Positions 29,870-38,480 of a DNA stretch of 64,000 bases are shown here, in pieces. Within the stretch, counting starts at the first letter, position 1, and each line of letters starts with the position of its first letter. The stretch is from Serratia sp. AKBS12. GTDB lineage: Bacteria; Pseudomonadota; Gammaproteobacteria; Enterobacterales; Enterobacteriaceae. The notes under the pieces were generated by a model that saw only the letters and a program-made list of their open reading frames with translations, searched no databases and was not told the DNA's origin. The translations under genes and the position numbers were made by a program. The DNA is taken from contig NZ_JANUSB010000015.1 in the NCBI RefSeq assembly GCF_024793895.1, forward strand, positions 1,116,001 to 1,180,000, in the 5' to 3' direction.

Positions 29870-30502
29870 TCACAACGCCAATCCTTCCGCCTTGATTGCC
29901 GCCTGCACCGTCGGTCGGCGCATGATTCTGCTGTGCCAGGCTGCCAGATGGTCGAGCGAGGACAAGTCCAGCTCTAACCCATATACCGATACCATCCAGT
30001 CGGCCTTTGCCCAGTTGGTCAGGGCAAACAGGTAACAGTCGGCAATGCTGAAACGGTCGGATGACAGATATTCTCGCTGCGCCAACTGTCCGTCTAGCCA
30101 TTTAAATTGATTAAACAGCTTCCGTTGTGCGATGGCAAAATAGCTGCCCGCGCTGGCGCCATGAAAAATGGGCACAAATCCCTTATGGATCTCGCTGGTA
30201 AGAAAGTTCAGCCATTCAAGTAACCGATAGCGTTCGATGGTGCCATTGGCCGGTGCCAGGCCTGAGGTTGGCGCCAGATCGGCAATATATTGAATCAGCG
30301 TTACGCCTTCTCTGAATACCTCGCCGTTTGCCAGCTCCAGCGCCGGCACGTAGCCCAGCGGATTGATTTGATAATAATCCTTGCCGCCATCATAGGTGTG
30401 GGTTTTGGTATCTACCGGTACCAGAGTAAATGCCAGGCCGGCTTCGCGTAGCGCAATGTGGGGGGACAGCGAGCAACTTCCTGGGGCGATGTAGAGCTTC
30501 AT
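29870..30502 (-). CDS. gstA: Glutathione S-transferase, GstA-like
   Basis: A 210-residue cytosolic beta-class glutathione transferase. The thioredoxin-like N-terminal domain holds the catalytic Cys in APGSCSLSPHIALREAG and the glutathione-binding NPLGYVPALEL with cis-Pro, then the helical domain with the N-capping motif FSIADCYLF (about residue 150). Closest to E. coli GstA by pattern. It stands between cysB and acnA, where E. coli has the small genes ymiA and yciX, and is divergent from an HxlR regulator that may control it in response to electrophiles. Confidence 0.88.
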   Translation of the reverse strand: MKLYIAPGSCSLSPHIALREAGLAFTLVPVDTKTHTYDGGKDYYQINPLGYVPALELANGEVFREGVTLIQYIADLAPTSGLAPANGTIERYRLLEWLNFLTSEIHKGFVPIFHGASAGSYFAIAQRKLFNQFKWLDGQLAQREYLSSDRFSIADCYLFALTNWAKADWMVSVYGLELDLSSLDHLAAWHSRIMRRPTVQAAIKAEGLAL

Positions 30503-30592
30503 GTATCTTCCTTATCCGTATCAGTGCGACCGCAGCTTAACAATGCTGGTTGTTATTAGGAAGAAGGCACATTAATGTAGCGTAGGTACAAA

Positions 30593-30602
30593 AAGTATAC
30601 TT
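30593..30602. promoter_or_regulatory. Candidate HxlR operator between gstA and its divergent regulator
   Basis: A perfect 10-bp palindrome AAGTATACTT lies 10 bases before the regulator's ATG, next to a GTAGCGTAGGTAC stretch with a related GTA/TAC half. HxlR-type repressors often bind GTA-TAC type inverted repeats at the promoters they share with their targets. The call is positional. Confidence 0.42.
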
Positions 30603-30612
30603 GGTGAAAAAC

Positions 30613-30957
30613 ATGAAACAGGTTATTTCCGGTTGTTCAATCGAAGAGGCGATGAATCTGATTGGTGGGCGCTGGCGTTTGCTGATCGTTTCCTATCTGT
30701 TCGAACGACCAAAGCGCTTTAGCGAACTACGACGCGATATTCCGTCGATTTCCCAGCGCATGTTGACGATGGATCTACGGGCGTTGGAGGCCGCTGGCAT
30801 CGTGCTGCGTACGGTATATCCTGAAGTGCCGGTGCGGGTGGTTTACAGTCTGACGTCTGAGGGGCGACGGTTGGAAAAGGTGGTCGATGCGGTGAAGGAA
30901 CTGGGATTATGGCTGAAAACAAGGCCGGCAGAGACTCGCTCAGAGCACCATGATTAG
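30613..30957 (+). CDS. HxlR-family winged-helix transcriptional regulator
   Basis: A 114-residue DNA-binding protein of the HxlR/YybR family. The pattern is characteristic: a Cys near the N-terminus (SGCSIEEAMNLIGGRW), WRLLIVSYLFERPKRFSELRRDI, then ISQRMLTMDLRALEAAGIVLR and the wing segment VRVVYSLTSEGRRL. Cys or quinone-reactive sensing is common in the family; the single N-terminal Cys is at the usual place. TTG 30601, GTG 30604 and ATG 30613 are all in frame; I use the ATG because the palindrome covers the TTG. It is divergent from gstA, which it probably regulates. Confidence 0.85.
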   Translation: MKQVISGCSIEEAMNLIGGRWRLLIVSYLFERPKRFSELRRDIPSISQRMLTMDLRALEAAGIVLRTVYPEVPVRVVYSLTSEGRRLEKVVDAVKELGLWLKTRPAETRSEHHD

Positions 30958-31189
30958 ATTGGGGTTAATTTGAGCCGAATGCCGCTGCAACGCAATCGTC
31001 GCCGGTATTGCCTGCGGCGGCCTAGCGTGCTAAGCCATTATCTTTGCTGAAGATTAACGCCGTTAATTGCTATTGCCTATCACTGTGATCAAATCGTGTT
31101 GTTATCAAAACGTTACGGTCTGTATGTGTTATCTTTAAACAAGACCTCAGTGATTACCCTGTTTTAGACATAATAAAAATGGAGGAGCT

Positions 31190-33862
31190 ATGTCGTCCGA
31201 TCTTCGTGAAACGAGTATGGATACGCTGGTTGCGCTGAATAGTAAGTATCACTATTACAGCTTGCCGCTGGCGGCAAGAACCTTAGGTGACATTGATCGG
31301 CTGCCAAAGTCGATGAAGGTGCTGTTGGAAAACCTGCTGCGCCATATTGATGGTGAAACGGTACTGGAACAGGACTTGCAAGCGCTGGTCGACTGGCTGC
31401 AAACCGGTCATGCCGATCGTGAAATTGCCTACCGTCCCGCACGCGTGCTGATGCAGGACTTTACCGGCGTACCGGCGGTGGTCGACCTGGCGGCGATGCG
31501 TGAAGCGGTACTGCGTCTGGGGGGCGATGTCGAACAGGTGAACCCGCTGTCGCCGGTCGATCTGGTGATTGACCACTCGGTAACCGTCGACGAGTTCGGC
31601 GATGACCAGGCGTTTGATGAGAACGTCCGTATCGAAATGGAGCGTAACAACGAGCGTTACACCTTCCTGCGCTGGGGGCAAAAAGCCTTCAACCGCTTTC
31701 GCGTGGTGCCGCCGGGCACCGGTATCTGTCATCAGGTAAACCTCGAATATCTGGGGCAGACAGTGTGGCATACCGAAGAGCAGGGTAAACGGATCGCATA
31801 TCCGGACACCTTGGTCGGTACCGACTCGCATACCACCATGATTAACGGCCTGGGTATCCTTGGCTGGGGTGTCGGCGGTATCGAGGCCGAAGCGGCGATG
31901 CTGGGACAACCGGTATCAATGCTGATCCCCGACGTGGTCGGTTTCAAGCTTACCGGCAAGCTGAGTGAAGGCATCACTGCAACCGATTTGGTATTGACCG
32001 TTACGCAAATGCTGCGCAAACATGGCGTAGTGGGCAAGTTTGTAGAATTTTACGGCGACGGGCTGGCGCAGCTGCCGTTGGCCGATCGCGCCACTATCGC
32101 CAATATGGCGCCAGAATATGGTGCGACCTGCGGTTTCTTCCCGGTGGATGAAGTGACCCTAGGCTATCTGAAACTGAGCGGCCGGAGCGAAGAGCAAATC
32201 GCGCTGGTAGAAGCCTACGCCAAGGCGCAGGGTATGTGGCGTTATCCGGGCGATGAGCCGGTGTTTACCAGTTCGCTGGCGTTGGACATGGCAACGGTAG
32301 AAGCCAGTCTGGCCGGGCCGAAGCGGCCACAGGATCGGGTGGTGCTGTCCGGCGTGCCGCAGGCGTTTGCCGCTGCCACCGAACTGGAAATCAGCACGCA
32401 GAAGAAAAAAGCCGAATCGATGCCTTTTACCCTCAATGGGCAGACGCATGAGTTGCATAACGGCGCGGTGGTCATTGCGGCGATCACCTCTTGTACCAAC
32501 ACCTCGAACCCCAGCGTAATGATGGCGGCGGGTTTGCTGGCGAAAAACGCGGTGAAGAAGGGCCTGCGGGTCAAACCCTGGGTGAAAACCTCGCTGGCAC
32601 CCGGCTCCAAAGTGGTTACCGACTATTTCGACAGCGCAAAACTGACCCCTTATCTGGAAGAACTGGGTTACAACCTGGTGGGCTACGGTTGTACCACCTG
32701 TATCGGCAACTCCGGCCCGCTGCCGGATCCGATCGAACAGGCGATCCGCGCAGGAGATTTGACGGTCGGCGCGGTGCTATCCGGCAACCGTAATTTTGAA
32801 GGGCGCATCCACCCGCTGGTGAAAACCAACTGGCTGGCATCGCCGCCGCTGGTGGTGGCCTATGCGCTGGCCGGCAGCATGAAGGTGAATCTGGCTAGCG
32901 ATCCGCTGGGCATTGGCCGCGACGGCAAACCGGTCTACCTGAAGGACATCTGGCCGAGCAATACCGACATCGCCCATGCGGTGGAGGAAGTACGTACCGA
33001 TATGTTCCATAAAGAGTATGGCGAAGTGTTTGACGGCGACGAGATCTGGCAGTCGATTCAGGTTGCCGGCTCGGCAACCTACCCATGGCAGGAAGATTCC
33101 ACCTATATACGCCATTCGCCGTTCTTCAGCACCATGCAGGCGCAGCCTGATGCGGTACAGGACATCAAATCGGCACGCATCCTGGCGATTCTGGCCGACT
33201 CGGTCACCACCGATCATATTTCGCCGGCCGGTAATATCAAGCGCGACAGTCCGGCGGGACATTACCTCAGCGATCGTGGGGTGGAAGCCATCGATTTCAA
33301 CTCCTATGGTTCACGCCGCGGTAACTATGAGGTGATGATGCGCGGTACTTTTGCCAACATCCGTATCCGCAACGAAATGGTACCGGGGGTTGAGGGCGGT
33401 TATACCCGTCATCTGCCATCGCAGAACCAGATGTCGATTTACGATGCCGCAATGCAGTATCAGCAGGAGCAGGTGCCGTTGGCGGTGATCGCTGGCAAGG
33501 AATACGGCTCGGGGTCCAGCCGTGACTGGGCAGCGAAGGGGCCGCGATTGCTGGGCGTTCGGGTGGTGATCACCGAGTCGTTCGAACGCATTCACCGTTC
33601 GAACCTGATTGGTATGGGGATTTTGCCACTGGAGTTCCCGCAGGGGGTGACGCGCAAAACGCTGGGTTTGACCGGGGATGAGCTGATTAGCGTCAGCGGC
33701 TTGCAGAACTTGCAGCCGGGCCAGACGGTGCCGGTGCACATCACCTATGCCGATGGCCGGGAAGAGGTGGTGAATACCCGTTGTCGCATTGATACCAACA
33801 CCGAATTAACCTACTACAAGAATGATGGCATTTTGCATTACGTCATCAGGAAAATGCTGTAA
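31190..33862 (+). CDS. acnA: Aconitate hydratase A
   Basis: AcnA interconverts citrate and isocitrate in the TCA and glyoxylate cycles and is the oxidant-stable, stationary-phase aconitase of E. coli. The 890-residue protein has the four domains of the IRP1/AcnA type; cluster-binding cysteines are seen in SCTNTSNPS (about residue 436) and GCTTCIGNSG (about 502-505), and the substrate-binding motif GSGSSRDWAAKG in the swivel domain. GGAGG precedes the ATG. The 232 bases upstream hold no further gene. Confidence 0.98.
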   Translation: MSSDLRETSMDTLVALNSKYHYYSLPLAARTLGDIDRLPKSMKVLLENLLRHIDGETVLEQDLQALVDWLQTGHADREIAYRPARVLMQDFTGVPAVVDLAAMREAVLRLGGDVEQVNPLSPVDLVIDHSVTVDEFGDDQAFDENVRIEMERNNERYTFLRWGQKAFNRFRVVPPGTGICHQVNLEYLGQTVWHTEEQGKRIAYPDTLVGTDSHTTMINGLGILGWGVGGIEAEAAMLGQPVSMLIPDVVGFKLTGKLSEGITATDLVLTVTQMLRKHGVVGKFVEFYGDGLAQLPLADRATIANMAPEYGATCGFFPVDEVTLGYLKLSGRSEEQIALVEAYAKAQGMWRYPGDEPVFTSSLALDMATVEASLAGPKRPQDRVVLSGVPQAFAAATELEISTQKKKAESMPFTLNGQTHELHNGAVVIAAITSCTNTSNPSVMMAAGLLAKNAVKKGLRVKPWVKTSLAPGSKVVTDYFDSAKLTPYLEELGYNLVGYGCTTCIGNSGPLPDPIEQAIRAGDLTVGAVLSGNRNFEGRIHPLVKTNWLASPPLVVAYALAGSMKVNLASDPLGIGRDGKPVYLKDIWPSNTDIAHAVEEVRTDMFHKEYGEVFDGDEIWQSIQVAGSATYPWQEDSTYIRHSPFFSTMQAQPDAVQDIKSARILAILADSVTTDHISPAGNIKRDSPAGHYLSDRGVEAIDFNSYGSRRGNYEVMMRGTFANIRIRNEMVPGVEGGYTRHLPSQNQMSIYDAAMQYQQEQVPLAVIAGKEYGSGSSRDWAAKGPRLLGVRVVITESFERIHRSNLIGMGILPLEFPQGVTRKTLGLTGDELISVSGLQNLQPGQTVPVHITYADGREEVVNTRCRIDTNTELTYYKNDGILHYVIRKML

Positions 33863-33867
33863 AGCAA

Positions 33868-33899
33868 CAGGGCACCGCAAGATGCCCTGATTGTTTTTT
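33868..33899 (+). terminator. Terminator of acnA
   Basis: CAGGGCA / TGCCCTG stem with an 8-base loop is followed by ATTG and six T, just after the acnA stop and before the convergent ribA stop. Confidence 0.82.
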
Positions 33900-33911
33900 G
33901 CGTCAGGTTGA

Positions 33912-34505
33912 CTATTTCTGGTCCAGCAAATGACCCATTTTGGCGGCCTTGGTCGCCAGGTAGCGCTCGTTCTTCGGGTTGCGGCCGACGATCAGCGGCA
34001 CCCGTTCGATAATGTTGATGCCGGCCTCGGTCAGGATTTCGACCTTCTTCGGATTGTTGGTCAGCAAACGTACCGCATCGACGCCCAACAGCTTGAACAT
34101 GTCGGCGCACAGGGTAAAGTCGCGCTCGTCGGCGGCAAAGCCGAGCTGATGGTTGGCCTCAACGGTGTCCGCGCCCTTGTCTTGCAGGGCATAGGCGCGG
34201 ATTTTGTTCAGCAGGCCGATGTTACGGCCTTCCTGGCGGTGATACAGCAGAATGCCACGGCCTTCTTCGGCGATGTGTTCCAGCGCCGCCTCCAGTTGGA
34301 AACCGCAGTCACAGCGCAGACTGAACAGCGCATCGCCGGTCAGACATTCTGAATGGACGCGTGACAGCACCGGCGTGTCGCCGGCAATATCACCGAAAAC
34401 CAGCGCCAGATGATCGTGCCCGGTGGCCAATTCTTCGAATCCCACCATCAGGAAATCGCCCCAAGGTGTCGGCAGTTTAGCCTCTGCCACCCGTTTAAGC
34501 TGCAT
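33912..34505 (-). CDS. ribA: GTP cyclohydrolase II
   Basis: RibA opens the imidazole ring of GTP to give the first pyrimidine intermediate of riboflavin. The 197-residue protein has the zinc cysteines Cys54, Cys65 and Cys67 ([18 protein letters not shown]), the catalytic [11 protein letters not shown] and the GTP-binding [13 protein letters not shown] 34505 gives the standard N-terminus [15 protein letters not shown]. It is convergent with acnA and divergent from pgpB, as in E. coli. No FMN riboswitch is apparent in front of it. Confidence 0.97.
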   Translation of the reverse strand: MQLKRVAEAKLPTPWGDFLMVGFEELATGHDHLALVFGDIAGDTPVLSRVHSECLTGDALFSLRCDCGFQLEAALEHIAEEGRGILLYHRQEGRNIGLLNKIRAYALQDKGADTVEANHQLGFAADERDFTLCADMFKLLGVDAVRLLTNNPKKVEILTEAGINIIERVPLIVGRNPKNERYLATKAAKMGHLLDQK

Positions 34506-34771
34506 GTTTCTCTCCACAAACCTGTTCGATTAAATCGCTGCGCCGCATGGTACGTCCGGCGTGGCCGCCTGACCAGCACTAAAATCCGCGCTCGCGATTC
34601 ACATGTCGTTATTATCGGCTATTTTGCCATAACTTCTTACCAGGTGGTGCTCAGCAAAGCAGCATCCGTGGCTATCATTGCCATCATCGATCTTATGCAC
34701 TTAATTTTTCGCGTATTATTGATATTGCAAGATTGTTACACTGCCAACTGGGCTTATAAGAGGGACGATGC

Positions 34772-35536
34772 ATGTTTGAGATAGCTAAACGTACTGCGGG
34801 TGGGGCAATCGTGCTGCTGTTGATGCCGCTGGCAGCGTGGTTTTCCGGCTGGCTATGGCAGCCGGGCGGTAATGATACGCTATTGAAAGTGATGTTCTGG
34901 CTGACAGAAACGGTAACCTCACCCTGGGGCATTCTCACCAGCGTTCTGCTTTCCGCCTGGTTTCTGTGGTGCCTGCGCTTTCGCCTCAAGCCGGCAATCG
35001 GTCTTTTTTTGCTGCTCAGCGCGGCAATTCTGGTTGGGCAGGGGGTGAAATCCCTGATCAAGGAGCGGGTGCAGGAACCGCGGCCCTTCGTGGTGTGGCT
35101 GGAACAGGCGCACGGCATTGATGAAAAGTATTTTTACTCGCTGCACCGTAGCGCACGAGGGGCATTGGTAAAGGAACAGCTGACAGAACAGACGCTGGTG
35201 CCGGAATGGCTGCGCAAGCATTGGCAGTTTGAAACCGGTTTTGCGTTCCCGTCCGGCCATACCATGTTTGCTGCCAGTTGGGCGCTGCTCGGTGTCGGTT
35301 TGCTATGGCCGCGTCGCCACTATAAAACCGTAGCGGTGCTGATGCTGTGGGCTACCGGCGTCATGGGCAGCAGACTGTTGCTGGGCATGCATTGGCCACG
35401 CGATCTGGTGATGGCAACCGCCATCGGCTGGTTATTGGTGACCATCGCCTGTTGGCTGGCACAGCGCTGGTTCGGGCCATTGACGCCCCCACCGGAAGAG
35501 CAACGGGAAATTGCTCAGCGAACACCACGCCATTGA
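34772..35536 (+). CDS. pgpB: Phosphatidylglycerophosphatase B
   Basis: PgpB removes the phosphate of phosphatidylglycerophosphate, undecaprenyl pyrophosphate and related lipids at the inner membrane. The 254-residue protein has six predicted helices and the three-part PAP2 signature: KERVQEPRP (about residue 97), PSGHTMF (about 161) and SRLLLGMHWPRD (about 200). In E. coli its direct downstream neighbour is lapA (yciS); here a 10-kb sugar gene cluster intervenes. A GC-rich hairpin (35544-35566) overlaps the 3' end of the next, convergent gene and may end transcription. Confidence 0.94.
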   Translation: MFEIAKRTAGGAIVLLLMPLAAWFSGWLWQPGGNDTLLKVMFWLTETVTSPWGILTSVLLSAWFLWCLRFRLKPAIGLFLLLSAAILVGQGVKSLIKERVQEPRPFVVWLEQAHGIDEKYFYSLHRSARGALVKEQLTEQTLVPEWLRKHWQFETGFAFPSGHTMFAASWALLGVGLLWPRRHYKTVAVLMLWATGVMGSRLLLGMHWPRDLVMATAIGWLLVTIACWLAQRWFGPLTPPPEEQREIAQRTPRH

Positions 35537-35554
35537 TAACCTTGCGGGCGTCTC

Positions 35555-36349
35555 TTAGGCGCCCGCGATCAGCACTTTCACGCCGAGTTTTTCAAACGCT
35601 GCAATCGCTGCCTCGCTGATGCCGTTATCGGTGATCAGATAATGGATATGTTGCCAATCGCACGGCAGTGCAAACATCGACACTTTATCAATCTTGCTGG
35701 AGTCGGCCACCACATACACGGTATTGGCTGCGTTGATCATCGCCATTTTTACCTTGATATCGGTTTCGCTCGGGTAGCTCAATCCCAGCCGCGGCGAGAT
35801 GCAGGCGGTTGCCAGAAACAGCTTTTGCGCCAGCACGTTTTCGAAGAAGCTGGCAGCCTTGTCACCGGAGGTCGACAAGGTGGGGAATTTAAAGGTACCG
35901 CCGGTCAGCAAAATGTTCACCCCGGGCTCGCCGCCGAGTTGCAACGCGATGTTGACGGCGGTGGTGGTAACCGACAGCTTCTTGATATGGCTGAGATGAT
36001 TGGCGATGGCAGTAGTGGTAGTGCCGGAATCGAGAATGATGGTATCGCCCGGTTCGATAAAACTGGCGGCCAGTTTGCCAATACTGTCTTTTTCCGCCAG
36101 ATGGGTTTGCCGTTCAAGCATCAGCGCATGGGTATTCTGCTTGCCGTCGACCAGCGTGGCACCGCCATGAAAACGCTGCACATAGCCTTGCTGCTGCAAC
36201 ACGCGCAAATCGGTGCGAATGGTAGCTTCGGTCAGGTTAAAGGCCTCGGTGAGCATTTTGACCGTCGCCGAGCCGTCTTCACGGATCATGTCGAGGATCT
36301 TCTCTCGCCGTTGTTGCATTTCCACCAGCTGTTCACTTTTGCTTTTCAA
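35555..36349 (-). CDS. DeoR/GlpR-family regulator of the sugar cluster
   Basis: A 264-residue regulator with the DeoR N-terminal helix-turn-helix (QRREKILDMIREDGSATVKML, then TEATIRTDLRVLQQQGYVQRFHGGA) and the sugar-phosphate-sensing C-terminal domain (LDSGTTTTAIANHL, NILLTGGTF, VVADSSKI). Such proteins respond to phosphorylated sugars, which fits the kinase in the divergent operon. I choose the TTG at 36349, eight bases behind GGAG; GTG 36358 and ATG 36319 are alternatives. It is divergent from the transketolase-kinase operon with a 406-base control region between. Confidence 0.86.
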   Translation of the reverse strand: MKSKSEQLVEMQQRREKILDMIREDGSATVKMLTEAFNLTEATIRTDLRVLQQQGYVQRFHGGATLVDGKQNTHALMLERQTHLAEKDSIGKLAASFIEPGDTIILDSGTTTTAIANHLSHIKKLSVTTTAVNIALQLGGEPGVNILLTGGTFKFPTLSTSGDKAASFFENVLAQKLFLATACISPRLGLSYPSETDIKVKMAMINAANTVYVVADSSKIDKVSMFALPCDWQHIHYLITDNGISEAAIAAFEKLGVKVLIAGA

Positions 36350-36484
36350 TCGAAACACTCCTTTGCCGTCGGGGTGTTTTCTTGCCCCCGCCACGGCCAC
36401 TGACACGTCAATCCCGACCAATATCGCTGAATTCTAGCTTGCCAATAGTGATAAAGCCATTGATAAACCGTCTGTCATTGTTTG

Positions 36485-36498
36485 TTTTCATATGAAAA
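36485..36498. promoter_or_regulatory. 14-bp perfect palindrome, candidate operator
   Basis: TTTTCATATGAAAA is identical to its reverse complement. It lies 136 bases before the regulator start and 258 bases before the transketolase start. A dimeric repressor such as the neighbouring DeoR-type protein is the likely binder; this is inferred from symmetry and position. Confidence 0.5.
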
Positions 36499-36606
36499 TT
36501 ATTGTTGGATAAGCGATTACCATTTCACGACGATGTGATCGTTATCCAGACGATTTTGCCATTTGGTGACGATTTACGCACGCTACCTTTCCGGTTAACA
36601 CCAATC

Positions 36607-36660
36607 AATTATCGATTCATTTTTGTTTAAACTTTGATCTGGCGCTCAATAATTATCGAT
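36607..36660. repeat. Pair of AATTATCGAT direct repeats, 44 bp apart
   Basis: AATTATCGAT occurs at 36607-36616 and again at 36651-36660, both preceded by CAAT. The spacing of 44 bp is close to four DNA turns, so both copies face the same side of the helix. Binding sites for an activator or for the DeoR-type repressor upstream of the operon promoter are plausible. Confidence 0.5.
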
Positions 36661-36755
36661 ATTGGCATATATGATTTCATTCGAAAACCAATTGATGATT
36701 TTTGCGCCGTCTAGCAGTTAAAACGGCAATCATATCAAGCCAAGACGAGGTGATG

Positions 36756-37559
36756 ATGGACTTTCAGGCGATTAAAAACACGGCGCGGCAGGCGCGCCGC
36801 TACGTCGTGACCATGAACCATAAAGCGGGCAAGGGCCACACCGGCGCCGATTTGTCGGAAATCGATATCATCTGCACCCTGTATATGGCGGTGATGGATC
36901 GCAGCCAGACACGCCCGGATCAGGACCGTTTCATTTTGTCCAAGGGGCACGGGGCGGGCGGATTCTATTGCAGCTGTGCGGCAATGGGATTGCTCGATCC
37001 GGCGGTACTGGATCAGTTTATGGGCGATGACACGTTGCTGGCCGGGCATCCGGTGCATCAGAAGCTGCCGGAGCTTATCGAAATCAACTCCGGCGGGCTG
37101 GGGCACGGTTTGCCGATTGCCGTTGGGTTGGCGTTGGGCAATAAGCTGGCTGGCCGCGCGCATCGGCGTGCCTTCGTGCTGCTGGGTGATGGTGAGCTGG
37201 CGGAAGGCTCCAACTGGGAAGCGGCGATGGCCGCCAGCAAATTCAAGTTGGACAACCTGATCGCCATCGTCGATCGCAACCGGCTGCAACTGGCAGGCAA
37301 AACCGAAGCCATCATGCCACTGGAGCCATTGGCAGAAAAATGGCAGGCATTCGGTTTTGAAGTGATTGAATGCGACGGCCATGACCCGGCGTCGCTGGTT
37401 GAGGCGATTACTCGCGCTGGGCAAGACCAGCCGCGGGTGATTCTGGCGAATACCGAAAAGGGACATGGTGTGTCGTTTATGGCGAACGTTGCCGCCTGGC
37501 ATCACGCGGTACCTGACGATCAACAGCTGGCGCAGGCGCTGGCGGAACTGGAGAACTGA
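36756..37559 (+). CDS. Transketolase, N-terminal subunit (apulose-4-phosphate transketolase A-like)
   Basis: A 267-residue thiamine-diphosphate-binding half transketolase. It has GKGHTGADLSEID near the start, SKGHGAGGFYCSCAA, GGLGHGLPIAVG, and the GDGE...N thiamine/Mg motif in LLGDGELAEGSNWEAAM with IVDRNRLQ. It corresponds to the first half of normal transketolase, and the second half is the next gene, two bases downstream. Split transketolases occur in sugar catabolic clusters (for example AptA/AptB for apulose-4-phosphate). ATG 36756 is five bases behind GAGG; ATG 36753 is too close. Substrate unknown. Confidence 0.9.
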   Translation: MDFQAIKNTARQARRYVVTMNHKAGKGHTGADLSEIDIICTLYMAVMDRSQTRPDQDRFILSKGHGAGGFYCSCAAMGLLDPAVLDQFMGDDTLLAGHPVHQKLPELIEINSGGLGHGLPIAVGLALGNKLAGRAHRRAFVLLGDGELAEGSNWEAAMAASKFKLDNLIAIVDRNRLQLAGKTEAIMPLEPLAEKWQAFGFEVIECDGHDPASLVEAITRAGQDQPRVILANTEKGHGVSFMANVAAWHHAVPDDQQLAQALAELEN

Positions 37560-37561
37560 TC

Positions 37562-38470
37562 ATGCAAGATTTACGTGACGCAGTGGTTGCGACGCTGATC
37601 GAACAACAGCAGGCCGGCGCGGAGCTGAGTGTGATGGTTGCCGACTCGACCTCAACCTCCAAAATCGCGCCGTTCGAAAGCGCGTTCCCCGAACGCGTGA
37701 TCAACGTGGGGATTGCCGAACAGAATATGGTTGGCATGGCAGCCGGTATGGCGTTGAGCGGCCGCACGGTATTTACCGCCAACGCGGCGCCGTTTCTGTT
37801 CGCTCGTTCCAATGAGCAGATGAAAAATGACGTTTGCTATTCGGAAACCAATGTGAAGATGCTCGGCCTGAACGCCGGGTTTGGTTATGGGGCGTTGGGA
37901 GCGACGCACCATTGCATGAACGATATCGCCATTGCCCGCACCTTGGGCAATCTGGCGATTTATGCACCTGCCGACGCGCGCCAGGCCGCGGCGATTGTAC
38001 GTCATGTCATCGCTCATCCAGGGCCGGCGTATATACGCATGGACAGCGACAAGTTGCCGCTGCTGCACGACGAGGATTACCGTTTTCGCCCCGGCCAGCC
38101 GGAAGTGTTGCATCAGGGCAACGGCGCGTTGGTGTTCTGCCTGGGTACCCTGGCGCATGAGGCGTTGCGTGCGGTGGCCCAAGGTGATAACCCGACCGTG
38201 GTATCGCTGCCGTCGCTGTGGCCGTTGGACGAACTGTCGGTAATGGCGCTGATCCGCGAACACCAGCGGGTGATCACCCTGGAAGAGCATGTGCTGAGTG
38301 GCGGGCTGGGCACCATTATCGGCGAGATCATGCTGAAGTATCAGCTGGCGCAACCGCTGACCACCCTTGGCGTTCCACCGTATCAATTCACCCACAGCAG
38401 TAGCCGCGCCGCGCTGCGTCGGCAATACGACATTGACGCCGCTGGGCTGCACCAGCATTTGAACAACTAA
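37562..38470 (+). CDS. Transketolase, C-terminal subunit (apulose-4-phosphate transketolase B-like)
   Basis: A 302-residue protein carrying the pyrimidine-binding and C-terminal domains of transketolase. The catalytic glutamate that activates thiamine lies in NVGIAEQNMVGMAAGMA, followed by FLFARSNEQMKNDV, the GATHHCMNDIA loop, and the C-terminal LEEHVLSGGLGTII. It forms the active site with the N-terminal subunit. Start two bases after the previous stop means coupled translation. It transfers a two-carbon unit from a ketose phosphate to an aldose phosphate; the ketose is probably made by the SDR and FGGY kinase encoded downstream. Confidence 0.9.
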   Translation: MQDLRDAVVATLIEQQQAGAELSVMVADSTSTSKIAPFESAFPERVINVGIAEQNMVGMAAGMALSGRTVFTANAAPFLFARSNEQMKNDVCYSETNVKMLGLNAGFGYGALGATHHCMNDIAIARTLGNLAIYAPADARQAAAIVRHVIAHPGPAYIRMDSDKLPLLHDEDYRFRPGQPEVLHQGNGALVFCLGTLAHEALRAVAQGDNPTVVSLPSLWPLDELSVMALIREHQRVITLEEHVLSGGLGTIIGEIMLKYQLAQPLTTLGVPPYQFTHSSSRAALRRQYDIDAAGLHQHLNN

Positions 38471-38480
38471 GGGGAATCGG

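Larger units (their letters stand above)
36350..36755. promoter_or_regulatory. Control region between the DeoR-type gene and the catabolic operon
   Basis: 406 bases, clearly AT-richer than the flanking genes, without a coding frame. It contains a perfect 14-bp palindrome and a pair of identical decamers, listed separately, and must hold promoters for both directions. The GAGG at 36747-36750 is the ribosome binding site of the first operon gene. Confidence 0.6.

Noticed and set aside
30980-31051. A 23-codon Arg-rich frame before acnA, considered as a YmiA/YciX-type small protein
   Set aside because: No ribosome binding site and no resemblance to the membrane segment expected for YmiA.
31080-31105. 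CACTGTGATCAAATCGTGTT as a CRP site for acnA
   Set aside because: The left half TGTGA is good, but the right half CGTGT does not match TCACA.
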